From the NCBI RefSeq assembly GCF_014641855.1, contig NZ_BMII01000012.1, positions 62,921 to 126,920 on the forward strand: 64,000 bases of DNA, given 5' to 3'. Both the position numbers and the translations under genes were made by a program. Shown here piece by piece: positions 8,782-16,768 of the stretch; the stretch's first letter is position 1; every line of letters begins with the position of its first letter. The notes under the pieces were generated by a model. The model did not search any database, was not told the DNA's origin, and worked only from the letters and a program-made list of their open reading frames with translations. This stretch comes from Shewanella inventionis. Lineage in GTDB: Bacteria > Pseudomonadota > Gammaproteobacteria > Enterobacterales > Shewanellaceae.

Positions 8782-9549
8782 TTAGCCTGCACGTAATGAT
8801 AATATTTTGCTGATATCCAATGGTGGTTGATATTGACTCAATGCTTGGTTTGTTTGATCAACAGCGTAAATCGACATACGGTCAGCCAACTCATTACCTT
8901 CAATGCCACTGTGTGCTGCCACATGCTTTAATGCGAATTTATCTTTCATCTCGTCATATAACTCATGCGCTTGTTTGATGATATCTAAATTGGCAATCTC
9001 ACCGCCTTTGCGAGTCCAACCTTTTGCCTTCCAACCATAAGCCCAGTTGCTAATGCAGTTAATTGAATATTGTGAGTCACTCATAATGCACACAGTTTGA
9101 CTGTTTTCGATGGCGTTTTTTGCCATCAGCAATGCTTGATACAACGCATTTAATTCAGCAGTATTGTTGGTACCGTTTGGGTTAAATAAACCATACCATA
9201 GCTGGGCAAGTTGGCCTTTGTGGTATACCGCAATTCCCGACCCCGCTTTACCCGGATTAGGCTCACAACCACCGTCGGTGTATATCACCACATCAAACTG
9301 GCTTAACACAGCCTCATTATCGCTAATGGATTTTGTTGTGTTAACAGATTGGGGGCTTACAGGCTTTGCCGATGTGCGGCCAATACTGCTAGTTGGTGAC
9401 TTAGCAAAAGCCGCTTTTGCCTCTGCCTCAGTGGCAAATGATTTGTATTTAGCTTGAGGAAACTTATCAACTGAGCGTTTAGTCACATCCCAACTCGTAA
9501 AAATTCCGGTTTCACGCCCAGCCCAAACTACATAATACTTCTTCGCCAT
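8782..9549 (-). CDS. rnhA: Ribonuclease HI with N-terminal hybrid-binding (viroplasmin) domain
   Basis: Cleaves RNA in RNA:DNA hybrids. The 255-aa protein has an N-terminal viroplasmin-type hybrid-binding domain (residues ~4-48, KKYYVVWAGRETGIFTSW) as in eukaryotic RNase H1, a ~35-residue linker, then a complete RNase H domain. The catalytic acids are Asp92 (YTDGG), Glu132 (AELNAL), Asp158 (SDSQY) and Asp223 (NELAD), with the mobile-loop His in HVAAHSG. The start was placed at MAKKYY rather than 13 residues upstream because this is where the domain begins; the ribosome site is weak in both cases. It is probably a second RNase HI besides the short housekeeping form. Confidence 0.88.
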   Translation of the reverse strand: MAKKYYVVWAGRETGIFTSWDVTKRSVDKFPQAKYKSFATEAEAKAAFAKSPTSSIGRTSAKPVSPQSVNTTKSISDNEAVLSQFDVVIYTDGGCEPNPGKAGSGIAVYHKGQLAQLWYGLFNPNGTNNTAELNALYQALLMAKNAIENSQTVCIMSDSQYSINCISNWAYGWKAKGWTRKGGEIANLDIIKQAHELYDEMKDKFALKHVAAHSGIEGNELADRMSIYAVDQTNQALSQYQPPLDISKILSLRAG

Positions 9550-9605
9550 TGTGTATACCCATGCAAAATCAATGCTGTATGATGCCACGATTAAGCAAGC
9601 CTTTA

Positions 9606-9634
9606 AAACAAAACCTGCAACTTTGGCAGGTTTT
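9606..9634 (-). terminator. Terminator of the DUF4097 gene
   Basis: A 9-bp stem AAAACCTGC / GCAGGTTTT, followed on the minus strand by a T-rich stretch, 24 bp past the stop. Confidence 0.65.
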
Positions 9635-9657
9635 GTATTGGCTAAAAACAGTTCACT

Positions 9658-10461
9658 TTACTTCACGACAATGGGGCCATCAATATCCTGGTAATTAACA
9701 CTCCCCGAGCCAGCATTAACGACCTCAAGCCCTTTGCTATTATTAACATTAATGCTGCCAGAACCATCACTAATGGTGACTTGGCCTTGCACCTGACTAA
9801 TATGAATTGAGCCAGAACCATCAACAAGATTAACCCAGCCATTAACGTGATCGATAGTTATCGAACCTGAACCATCTTTTAAGACTAAATTACCCTTAGC
9901 ATGGTTAATCACCACAGAGCCAGAGCCATCATCTAGGGTAAGTTCGCCAATGTTATTCATCACTATGCTACCACTGCCGTCATCAAGATTGATGGCAGCT
10001 GAAACATCATCGATACGAATAGATCCTGAACCGTCGGTTAGATCTAATGCTAAAGTGCTCGGTACTTGAACACGTAAATCAATATAGGGCGACTCTTGCA
10101 TAAACCCATCAGACTCAATGCTAGCAACCAAAAAGCCCTTGTCGCCTTTTTGAGTCAGGGATAAATCCATGTCAACATCGTCAGCATCTTTGTCAGTGTA
10201 AATATCAGCGCTGACCTTAATTTGCGTTAAGCCGTCGACACCTTCAATAACTAATTTACCCGCACCAGTATTCGCCACTAATTGAGTAATCTCGCTAGCA
10301 TCTAAGCTTAATTGTTGTTGTGTCAGGGTTAAATCGGTATCAGTTAACATCGAATCAGCCACACCAAACACTGACTCTGCTTCACTTTGAGAAGCGCCAA
10401 ATAGCGTTGCGCCTAAAATTAACCCCACAGTCACACTCACAGTTGCAATACGAACAGACAT
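9658..10461 (-). CDS. Exported DUF4097-type protein with DGSGS repeats
   Basis: A 267-aa protein with an N-terminal signal peptide (MSVRIATVSVTVGLILGA, cleavage probably after SEAES). The C-terminal ~130 residues consist of seven repeats of DGSGS (the last is AGSGS) spaced 17-18 residues apart and separated by alternating hydrophobic strands. This pattern predicts a right-handed beta-solenoid of the DUF4097 (putative adhesin-like) class. No catalytic residues are evident. The start was chosen at the ATG with an AAGGAA ribosome site, 8 codons inside the longest frame. Function unknown; an envelope or surface location is an inference from the signal peptide. Confidence 0.78.
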   Translation of the reverse strand: MSVRIATVSVTVGLILGATLFGASQSEAESVFGVADSMLTDTDLTLTQQQLSLDASEITQLVANTGAGKLVIEGVDGLTQIKVSADIYTDKDADDVDMDLSLTQKGDKGFLVASIESDGFMQESPYIDLRVQVPSTLALDLTDGSGSIRIDDVSAAINLDDGSGSIVMNNIGELTLDDGSGSVVINHAKGNLVLKDGSGSITIDHVNGWVNLVDGSGSIHISQVQGQVTISDGSGSINVNNSKGLEVVNAGSGSVNYQDIDGPIVVK

Positions 10462-10710
10462 AGTATTAATTCCTTTTATAAACACATAAAAATAGATTAG
10501 GCTTTATCGTATTCGTCTGCGACCGCCGTTATATAGAATCTATAGCAGGTTTCATGCCAAACACTAACATGCTGTTTTATAATAAATAAAAAGTATAAGC
10601 TAATTTTAAATTAGCATATTTAACCAACTAATTATCGAGTTACACAAAAATTAGCCAATATAACAACGGTAAAAACGCCTTATTCTTTTTGACATTAAGA
10701 AGCACTTTTT

Positions 10711-11277
10711 ATGACCACATCTTCAACACCACAATTTATTGATGTTATTGTCGGCTCTACCAATCCGGTAAAAATTAATGCCGCCAAAAATGCCATTGCC
10801 CAATATTTTCCAAGCAGCACCATACGCTGTCAGGGTATGCATGCGCCCTCGTTAGTGGCAGAACAACCTATGACCGAAGCAGAAACAAAATTAGGTGCAA
10901 TAAACCGCGCGCGAGATTGCCAGCAACAGGCTCAAACTGCCGACTTTTATGTTGCAATGGAGGGCGGTGTAGATCAATTTGATCATGGTCCAGCCACATT
11001 TGCTTATATGGCCATTATCAGTAATAACACCTTATCTGTCGGTCGCAGTGCCAACTTACCTTTACCACAGATTATTTTTGATGCACTGGAAAATGGTGAA
11101 GAGCTCGGCCATGTAATGGATCGACTATTCAATACTGAAAACATTAAACAAAAAGGCGGCGCAATTGGTTTACTGACACAAGGTTTAGCCACAAGAGAAA
11201 GTATTTACACTCAAGCACTAGTGCTAGCAATGACCCCTTTTGTTAATGCGGAATTATTCAATGACTCAAACCACTAA
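10711..11277 (+). CDS. yjjX: Inosine/xanthosine triphosphatase YjjX
   Basis: House-cleaning NTPase that hydrolyses ITP and XTP (non-canonical purine nucleotides). The 188-aa protein matches the YjjX family throughout: N-terminal VGSTNPVKINAAKNAI, the central VAMEGGVD, and the C-terminal EELGHVMDRLF and QKGGAIGLLT blocks. Its 3' end overlaps the following GNAT gene by 17 bp, so the two are probably translated from one mRNA. Confidence 0.92.
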   Translation: MTTSSTPQFIDVIVGSTNPVKINAAKNAIAQYFPSSTIRCQGMHAPSLVAEQPMTEAETKLGAINRARDCQQQAQTADFYVAMEGGVDQFDHGPATFAYMAIISNNTLSVGRSANLPLPQIIFDALENGEELGHVMDRLFNTENIKQKGGAIGLLTQGLATRESIYTQALVLAMTPFVNAELFNDSNH

Positions 11278-11770
11278 ACAAATCACCCATGCACATTTGC
11301 ACATTCGCCAACTCACACCAGCAGACAACGCAGCGCTAGCACAGGTTATTCGAGATGTGTCGGCAGAATACGGATTAACGCCTGATAAAGGTTTTAGTGT
11401 GGCAGATAAAACCCTCGACTGTTTAAGTGAGGTCTATCAACCTGAGGGATCACAATACTGGGTGATTGAATACCAAGGCAATGTAGTTGGCGGCGCAGGC
11501 GTTGCTCCACTCGCCGGCAATGATGGCGTATGCGAATTGCAGAAAATGTATTTTAGTCACGTTATTCGCGGTCAGGGCATGGCAAAAACATTATCACGTC
11601 AATGTATTGAGTATGCAAAGCAGCAAGGCTACCAATCCATGTATTTAGAAACAACCGCCGTGTTAGGTGAAGCCCTAGCACTCTATAAAAAATTGGGGTT
11701 TCGCCACTGTCAGCACTTAGGGCAAACCGGCCACGATGCCTGCGAAATCGCAATGATCTTAGATTTATAG
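11261..11770 (+). CDS. GNAT family N-acetyltransferase
   Basis: A 169-aa acetyltransferase with the GNAT fold: beta strands in the first 80 residues, then ELQKMYFSHVIRGQGMAKTLSRQCIEYA, which contains the acetyl-CoA pyrophosphate loop (R-G-Q-G-M-A, motif A), and a C-terminal LYKKLGFRHC block (motif B). The acceptor substrate cannot be read from sequence. I chose the internal ATG inside the end of yjjX because the longest frame begins deeper in yjjX with no ribosome site. Confidence 0.82.
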   Translation: MTQTTKQITHAHLHIRQLTPADNAALAQVIRDVSAEYGLTPDKGFSVADKTLDCLSEVYQPEGSQYWVIEYQGNVVGGAGVAPLAGNDGVCELQKMYFSHVIRGQGMAKTLSRQCIEYAKQQGYQSMYLETTAVLGEALALYKKLGFRHCQHLGQTGHDACEIAMILDL

Positions 11771-11911
11771 CTTAACACGTTGCATTAATCTCCCGAATGC
11801 GTTGCTTTAGATTGTTTTTTAAGCGGTCCTCACCTAGCAGCCTGATAGCGCTTTGCAAGTAGATAAAAGCTTGGTAGCCTCAGATTAAGCACATTCCATA
11901 GGAGGAAGATA

Positions 11912-12952
11912 ATGGAATATCAACGTATCGGACACTCAACCCTTGAGGTCAGTAAAATTTGCCTCGGGACAATGACTTGGGGCGAACAAAATACCCAAGC
12001 ACAAGCTTTCGCGCAACTCGATTACGCCATTGGGCAAGGTATTAACTTTATTGATACCGCCGAAATGTACCCAGTACCTCCCAAAGCCGATACTCAAGGC
12101 GAAACTGAACGCATTTTAGGGCGCTATTTAAAAGCCCAAGGCAATCGTGACGAGCTCGTTATTGCCAGTAAAATTGCCGCGCCTGGTGGTAAAGGCGACT
12201 ATATTCGTGACAACATGGCCCTCGACTGGCGCAACGTTCATCAAGCAGTCAATGACTCTCTTACCCGTTTACAAATCGACACCATCGACTTATACCAGGT
12301 GCACTGGCCAGACCGAAATACCAATTTTTTTGGCGAGATGATGTATGAGCACGATGAAGATGAGCATTACACCCCAATTTTAGACACCCTTGAAGCCCTC
12401 GCAGAAGTCATCAAACAAGGTAAAGTTCGCTATATCGGTATTTCAAACGAAACCCCGTGGGGCTTTATGAAATACCTAAAACTGGCTGAAAAACATGACT
12501 TGCCACGCATCGTGAGTGTGCAAAACCCCTATAACTTGCTTAACCGCAGCTACGAAATTGCCATGTCTGAAATTAGCCACCGTGAAAATGTGCCGTTACT
12601 GGCCTATTCGCCATTGGCATTTGGCACATTAACGGGTAAATACGAGAACGATCAATGGCCAGAAGGCGCACGTCTTACGGTATACAAACGATTTGCTCGC
12701 TACAACAGCACGCCCGTTGCATTGCAAGCCACTCAGGCTTATATCGACCTTGCACGTGAGTTTGACTTAACCCCAACAGAAATGGCCTTAGCGTTTGTAA
12801 ATAGTCGCAAATTTGTGGCGGCTAACATTATTGGTGCAACAGACTTGCATCAGCTCAAACAAAATATCGACAGCCATAAAGTGACATTGTCGGCTGAGTT
12901 AATGGCCAGGATCAACGAACTGTCGGCGCTGTATCGCTTTCCTTGTCCGTAA
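11912..12952 (+). CDS. tas: NADP(H)-dependent aldo-keto reductase Tas
   Basis: A 346-aa TIM-barrel aldo-keto reductase of the Tas subfamily. Visible are LGTMTWGEQN, FIDTAEMYP (catalytic Asp and Tyr), VIASKI (catalytic Lys), YQVHWPD (catalytic His) and the C-terminal NADP-binding stretch around NIIGATDLHQLKQNI. An excellent ribosome site (GGAGGAAG) precedes the ATG. Physiological substrate unknown; E. coli tas was named from suppression of tyrosine auxotrophy. It is a single-gene unit ending in a long hairpin terminator. Confidence 0.92.
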   Translation: MEYQRIGHSTLEVSKICLGTMTWGEQNTQAQAFAQLDYAIGQGINFIDTAEMYPVPPKADTQGETERILGRYLKAQGNRDELVIASKIAAPGGKGDYIRDNMALDWRNVHQAVNDSLTRLQIDTIDLYQVHWPDRNTNFFGEMMYEHDEDEHYTPILDTLEALAEVIKQGKVRYIGISNETPWGFMKYLKLAEKHDLPRIVSVQNPYNLLNRSYEIAMSEISHRENVPLLAYSPLAFGTLTGKYENDQWPEGARLTVYKRFARYNSTPVALQATQAYIDLAREFDLTPTEMALAFVNSRKFVAANIIGATDLHQLKQNIDSHKVTLSAELMARINELSALYRFPCP

Positions 12953-12994
12953 ATTCACTCGTAACGTAGCGCAAAGGCCACAAAACCTTGCAAT

Positions 12995-13030
12995 AGGCAT
13001 CAAGATCACTGAAGATCTTGATGCCTTTTA
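12995..13030 (+). terminator. Terminator of tas
   Basis: A 13-bp perfect stem AGGCATCAAGATC / GATCTTGATGCCT with a 6-nt loop followed by a T-rich tract. Confidence 0.85.
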
Positions 13031-13052
13031 TTTTAAAAAGAACCCAATACTG

Positions 13053-14312
13053 ATGAAATCGACATCACCAATTCCGTCTCAAGCGCCATTTGATCACCAA
13101 GCCATTCGCGATCAATTTCCGGCATTAAAACAGACCATAGGCGATCATCACTTGTGTTATTTAGACACCGCAGCCACCAGCCAAAAACCACAAGCCGTGA
13201 TTGATGCGATGAACGAGTATTATCAACTCAACAATGCCAATGTGCACCGCGCAGCACATCAATTATCAACCCGAGCAACTCAGCAATATGAAGCCGTTCG
13301 CCAGCAAGTGGCTCACTTTATTAATGCCTCAAAATCCCAAGAAATTATTTTTACTCACGGCACTACCGAATCAATCAATATGGTGGCCTACGGTTTAACG
13401 CCACAATTCACCCCAAACGATATCATTTTAATCGACACAGCAGCGCATCATGCCAACATAGTCCCCTGGCAAGAGCTCGCTAAGCGTTCGGGGGCGACAA
13501 TCAAGCCAATACCGCTAACCGCAGATGCACAGCTTGATATCAAGGCCTATGAACAGCTACTGCAAGCCAAACCAAAGCTAGTTGCCTTATGCCACGTATC
13601 AAATGCACTGGGCACAGTTAACCCCATTAACGACTTAATCGCCATGGCAAAAAACGCAGGGGCATTAACCTTAGTCGATGGCGCCCAAGCAGTCGCCCAC
13701 CTTGATGTCGATGTACAAAACACTGATTGCGATTTTTATGTGTTTTCAGGCCATAAAATGTACGGCCCAACAGGAGTGGGGATTTTATATGGCCGCTTTG
13801 AACAATTAAATACATTAACGCCAATGCTTACCGGCGGCGAAATGATCAAAACCGTTAGCTTTGATCGTACTGAATACGGTGAGCTGCCAAACAGGCTTGA
13901 GGCAGGTACGCCAGCAATTGCTGAAGTCATAGGGTTAGGCGCTGCAATCAGCTTTTTGCATGGTTTGCCACGAGAACACATTCATGCACACGAGCAAAAA
14001 TTAATGCAGTACTTACAAGCACAATTGCTTAACCTCGGTGATGTCAGCTTGTATGGTATTGCAAACGATAAGCGCCAAATCAATGTGGGATCTGTTGCCT
14101 TTAACTTGGCAGGTGAGCACCATCAAGACGTAGGGATTTTATTAGATCAACAGGCCATAGCAGTGCGATGCGGTCATCATTGTGCCATGCCTTTAATGAA
14201 TGAGCTTAACTTGGCAGGTTGTTGCCGTGCGTCCATCGGCATCTATACTAATAAGCACGATATTGATCAATTTATCCAAGCGTTAAATACGGTAAAAGAG
14301 TTACTGTTATAA
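13053..14312 (+). CDS. csdA: Cysteine desulfurase, group II (CsdA/SufS)
   Basis: PLP enzyme that takes sulfur from cysteine as an enzyme persulfide for Fe-S clusters or other thio-cofactors. The 419-aa protein has the PLP Lys at ~235 in FSGHKMYGPTG and the catalytic Cys at ~377 in RCGHHCAMP, typical of group II enzymes. The next gene is a SufE-like partner, and no sufBCD genes are nearby, so the CsdA-CsdE assignment fits better than SufS-SufE. A short gap before csdE implies an operon. The ATG ribosome site (AAAGAAC) is modest. Confidence 0.9.
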   Translation: MKSTSPIPSQAPFDHQAIRDQFPALKQTIGDHHLCYLDTAATSQKPQAVIDAMNEYYQLNNANVHRAAHQLSTRATQQYEAVRQQVAHFINASKSQEIIFTHGTTESINMVAYGLTPQFTPNDIILIDTAAHHANIVPWQELAKRSGATIKPIPLTADAQLDIKAYEQLLQAKPKLVALCHVSNALGTVNPINDLIAMAKNAGALTLVDGAQAVAHLDVDVQNTDCDFYVFSGHKMYGPTGVGILYGRFEQLNTLTPMLTGGEMIKTVSFDRTEYGELPNRLEAGTPAIAEVIGLGAAISFLHGLPREHIHAHEQKLMQYLQAQLLNLGDVSLYGIANDKRQINVGSVAFNLAGEHHQDVGILLDQQAIAVRCGHHCAMPLMNELNLAGCCRASIGIYTNKHDIDQFIQALNTVKELLL

Positions 14313-14349
14313 CTTGGCAATTAAAACGTTTTATGAGACAACACAGTTA

Positions 14350-14811
14350 ATGACACTAATAAGTCCAAAAAATATACCCGACAGTCAGCTATTTACCGAC
14401 TTACCAGCCGACGTAATTGCCGCGGTAAACCACATAGAACAAGCTAAAAACTGGCAAGATAAGTATCGTCACATCATGCTACTGGGTAAACAATTACCGA
14501 CATTAGCAGATAATTTCAAGCAAGCTGACGCTCAAGTTAAAGGCTGTGAAAGCCAAGCCTGGTTATACCATCATCAGCTAAACGGCCAACACTATTACCT
14601 CGCAGACAGTGATGCGAGGATTGTAAAAGGGTTAATTGCAATTTTACTGGTAGCAAACCAAGGTAAAACCACCGAACAAATTAACCAGTTTGACGTATCG
14701 CACTACTTCGACACATTAGGATTAAGCGGTCAATTAAGCCCATCACGTACGAATGGACTCGCCGCATTAGCAAACGCAATTAAGCTCTACGCAAACGGTG
14801 TTATCACCTAA
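14350..14811 (+). CDS. csdE: SufE-family sulfur acceptor, CsdE
   Basis: Accepts the persulfide sulfur from CsdA. The 153-aa protein has the SufE fold markers NWQDKYRHIMLLGKQLP, the acceptor Cys66 in VKGCES, and the C-terminal LGLSGQLSPSRTNGLAAL block. The longest frame begins at a TTG two bases after csdA; I chose the first ATG, which matches the usual family N-terminal length, though the TTG start cannot be excluded. Confidence 0.88.
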   Translation: MTLISPKNIPDSQLFTDLPADVIAAVNHIEQAKNWQDKYRHIMLLGKQLPTLADNFKQADAQVKGCESQAWLYHHQLNGQHYYLADSDARIVKGLIAILLVANQGKTTEQINQFDVSHYFDTLGLSGQLSPSRTNGLAALANAIKLYANGVIT

Positions 14812-14836
14812 TTTCTGGCAAAACTAAGGAATAATA

Positions 14837-16018
14837 ATGACTCATAAAGTCTGCAACCCAACACGCCGCAACATCATCAAAGGCCTTGGAGCAGCCACAT
14901 TATTAAGCCCACTTTGCACGCTTTCAGCCTGGGCCGCTAAGCCTCGACGAATATATATAGATGGACTGTCCTTTTTACCTAGCAATATTGCTGACGTAAA
15001 AGCGTCAAAACTTGATGGGTTTATTGCTGATATCTCGGCAATCGAGACCATAGAACAAAGCGATGGCACCCAAAATTATAAGCGCACCTACCAGGCTTGC
15101 ATTAACAGCATAAAACAAGCTGCCAATACAGTTAGCGCCAATCCAGATACTTATTTACAAGGGTTAACGGGTGCAGACATAGACAAAGCAAGAGCTCAAC
15201 AACGCACCGCTGTATACTTTCAAATCCAAGGTGCTGATTGTGTTGAATCCGATGGCATATCAACCAATGGCGACCTTCCGCTTTGGCCACAACTAGACTC
15301 ACTGCATCAACACGGGCTGAGAGTTCTACAACTGACCCATCATTACGGTAATCGCTTCGCTGGTGGTGCCTTAGACAACGATGGACATCAAGGCCTTAAT
15401 AATCCGCTAACGCCTGCAGGACGTGCACTAGTAGCAGAACTCAATCGCAAAAACATACTAATTGATGTCAGTCACGCAAGTGAACAAACAGCGTTAGACA
15501 CCATAAAAGTAAGCCAATCACCCATAGTACTTAGCCATGGCGCAGCAAGACATTTTGTTAATCATGCGCGCTGCTCATCAGATGAAGTCATTCGTGCAAT
15601 TGGTGACAATGGTGGCGTATTTGGGGTCTTTATGATGAGCTTTTGGCTTACAAACAAGCCCGTACCAACCATAGAGGATTATATCAATCAACTTGAATAT
15701 ATCGCTAAAATTGGTGGAGTAGATTGCGTGGCGATTGCCAATGATTTTCCACTGCGCGGCCAAGAAAATCTTTTAGCATTAGAGAACAACAATAACGAAG
15801 GCGTAAAAGAGTACCTTGACTGGTGGCACAGCCTACAAAGTAAAAACGTACTCGGTTTTGACGTAGAGCCTAAACACGTAGTGATCCCAGAGTTTAATCA
15901 TATCGACCGCATGAGCCGCATCGACGACGCCCTCAAAAAAGCCCGCTTTAAATCATCAGATCGCGATCGTTTTATGGGCGGAAACTGGCAAAGAGTGATG
16001 AAAAAGGTGCTGATTTAA
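14837..16018 (+). CDS. Tat-exported M19 (membrane dipeptidase) family protein with degenerate metal site
   Basis: A 393-aa protein starting with a twin-arginine signal (TRRNIIKG, residues 9-16, then a hydrophobic stretch ending AWA). The rest is a renal-dipeptidase-like TIM barrel: LQLTHHYGNRF (~165-174), LIDVSHAS (His213), PIVLSHGAAR (His234) and AIANDF (Asp303). The expected N-terminal HxD metal ligands of IDGHND are replaced: the sequence reads IDGLSFLP at 41-48. The bridging Glu of the E-G-G motif is Gln131 (FQIQGAD). Three of six di-zinc ligands therefore appear lost, so ordinary dipeptidase activity is doubtful. It lies 25 bp after csdE and is probably co-transcribed. Confidence 0.8.
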   Translation: MTHKVCNPTRRNIIKGLGAATLLSPLCTLSAWAAKPRRIYIDGLSFLPSNIADVKASKLDGFIADISAIETIEQSDGTQNYKRTYQACINSIKQAANTVSANPDTYLQGLTGADIDKARAQQRTAVYFQIQGADCVESDGISTNGDLPLWPQLDSLHQHGLRVLQLTHHYGNRFAGGALDNDGHQGLNNPLTPAGRALVAELNRKNILIDVSHASEQTALDTIKVSQSPIVLSHGAARHFVNHARCSSDEVIRAIGDNGGVFGVFMMSFWLTNKPVPTIEDYINQLEYIAKIGGVDCVAIANDFPLRGQENLLALENNNNEGVKEYLDWWHSLQSKNVLGFDVEPKHVVIPEFNHIDRMSRIDDALKKARFKSSDRDRFMGGNWQRVMKKVLI

Positions 16019-16032
16019 CCTCTGGTAAAAGT

Positions 16033-16066
16033 AAAAAGGCTGAATAGTAATATTCAGCCTTTTTTT
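16033..16066. terminator. Bidirectional terminator between the M19 gene and cysC
   Basis: A 14-bp stem AAAAAGGCTGAATA / TATTCAGCCTTTTT with a GTAA loop. It is flanked by A- and T-runs and shared by two convergent genes. Confidence 0.85.
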
Positions 16067-16099
16067 AATTATTTGTTAAATGAGGTTAACATTCGCCGT

Positions 16100-16723
16100 T
16101 TAAATTCCCGCGCCAGCAATTTGCCTCGGTGGGTTTAACACCTCAATGGCTTTTAAATAAGCTAATAAACCATTCACTTGAGTTTCAAGATCGCCTTTGC
16201 TGGTATCAATGGTTAACTCAGCAGATTCAGGCACTTCGTAAGGAGATGAAATACCGGTAAAGTTAGCGATTTCACCTTTACGAGCTTTGGCATATAAACC
16301 TTTAGGATCTCGCGACTCACACACGCTCAATGGCGTTGATACGTGCACTTCAATAAACTGACCTTGAGGAAACAATGCCCGCACGCGATCACGTTCTTGA
16401 CGTGTCGGAGAAATAAATGCCGACAACACCACCAAGCCAGAATCCACCATTAATTTAGATACTTCCCCTACACGGCGTAAGTTTTCATCACGATCTTCGA
16501 GGCTAAAACCTAAATCTTTACATAAACCGTGGCGAACGTTGTCACCGTCTAATAAATAGGTATGAAATCCGTGTTCAAATAACGCTCTCTCTAATGCCCC
16601 CGCAAGCGTAGACTTGCCAGAACCAGACAAACCAGTGAACCATAACAACACTGGGTTTTGGCCTTTTTGCGCGCCACGGGCAGCTTGGTCTATCGAATGT
16701 TGATGCCAAACAATATTGCTCAT
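16100..16723 (-). CDS. cysC: Adenylylsulfate kinase
   Basis: Phosphorylates APS to PAPS in assimilatory sulfate reduction. The 207-aa protein has a P-loop GLSGSGKST at 31-39, the APS-binding DGDNVRHGL and [13 protein letters not shown] segments, and the lid region [14 protein letters not shown]. The ATG has an AGGAGC ribosome site. It is the last gene of the cobA-cysD-cysN-permease-cysC run. Confidence 0.95.
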   Translation of the reverse strand: MSNIVWHQHSIDQAARGAQKGQNPVLLWFTGLSGSGKSTLAGALERALFEHGFHTYLLDGDNVRHGLCKDLGFSLEDRDENLRRVGEVSKLMVDSGLVVLSAFISPTRQERDRVRALFPQGQFIEVHVSTPLSVCESRDPKGLYAKARKGEIANFTGISSPYEVPESAELTIDTSKGDLETQVNGLLAYLKAIEVLNPPRQIAGAGI

Positions 16724-16768
16724 AATAGCTCCTGATCTACGGCAATATATACCGCATTAAAACTCATA

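Noticed and set aside
8782..8790. MITE encoding the end of RNase H
   Set aside because: The element stops about 10 bp before the rnhA stop codon, so the coding region is intact.
13053..14811. suf operon for Fe-S assembly
   Set aside because: Only the desulfurase and the SufE-like partner are present; no sufB, sufC or sufD, so the pair is assigned as csdA-csdE.
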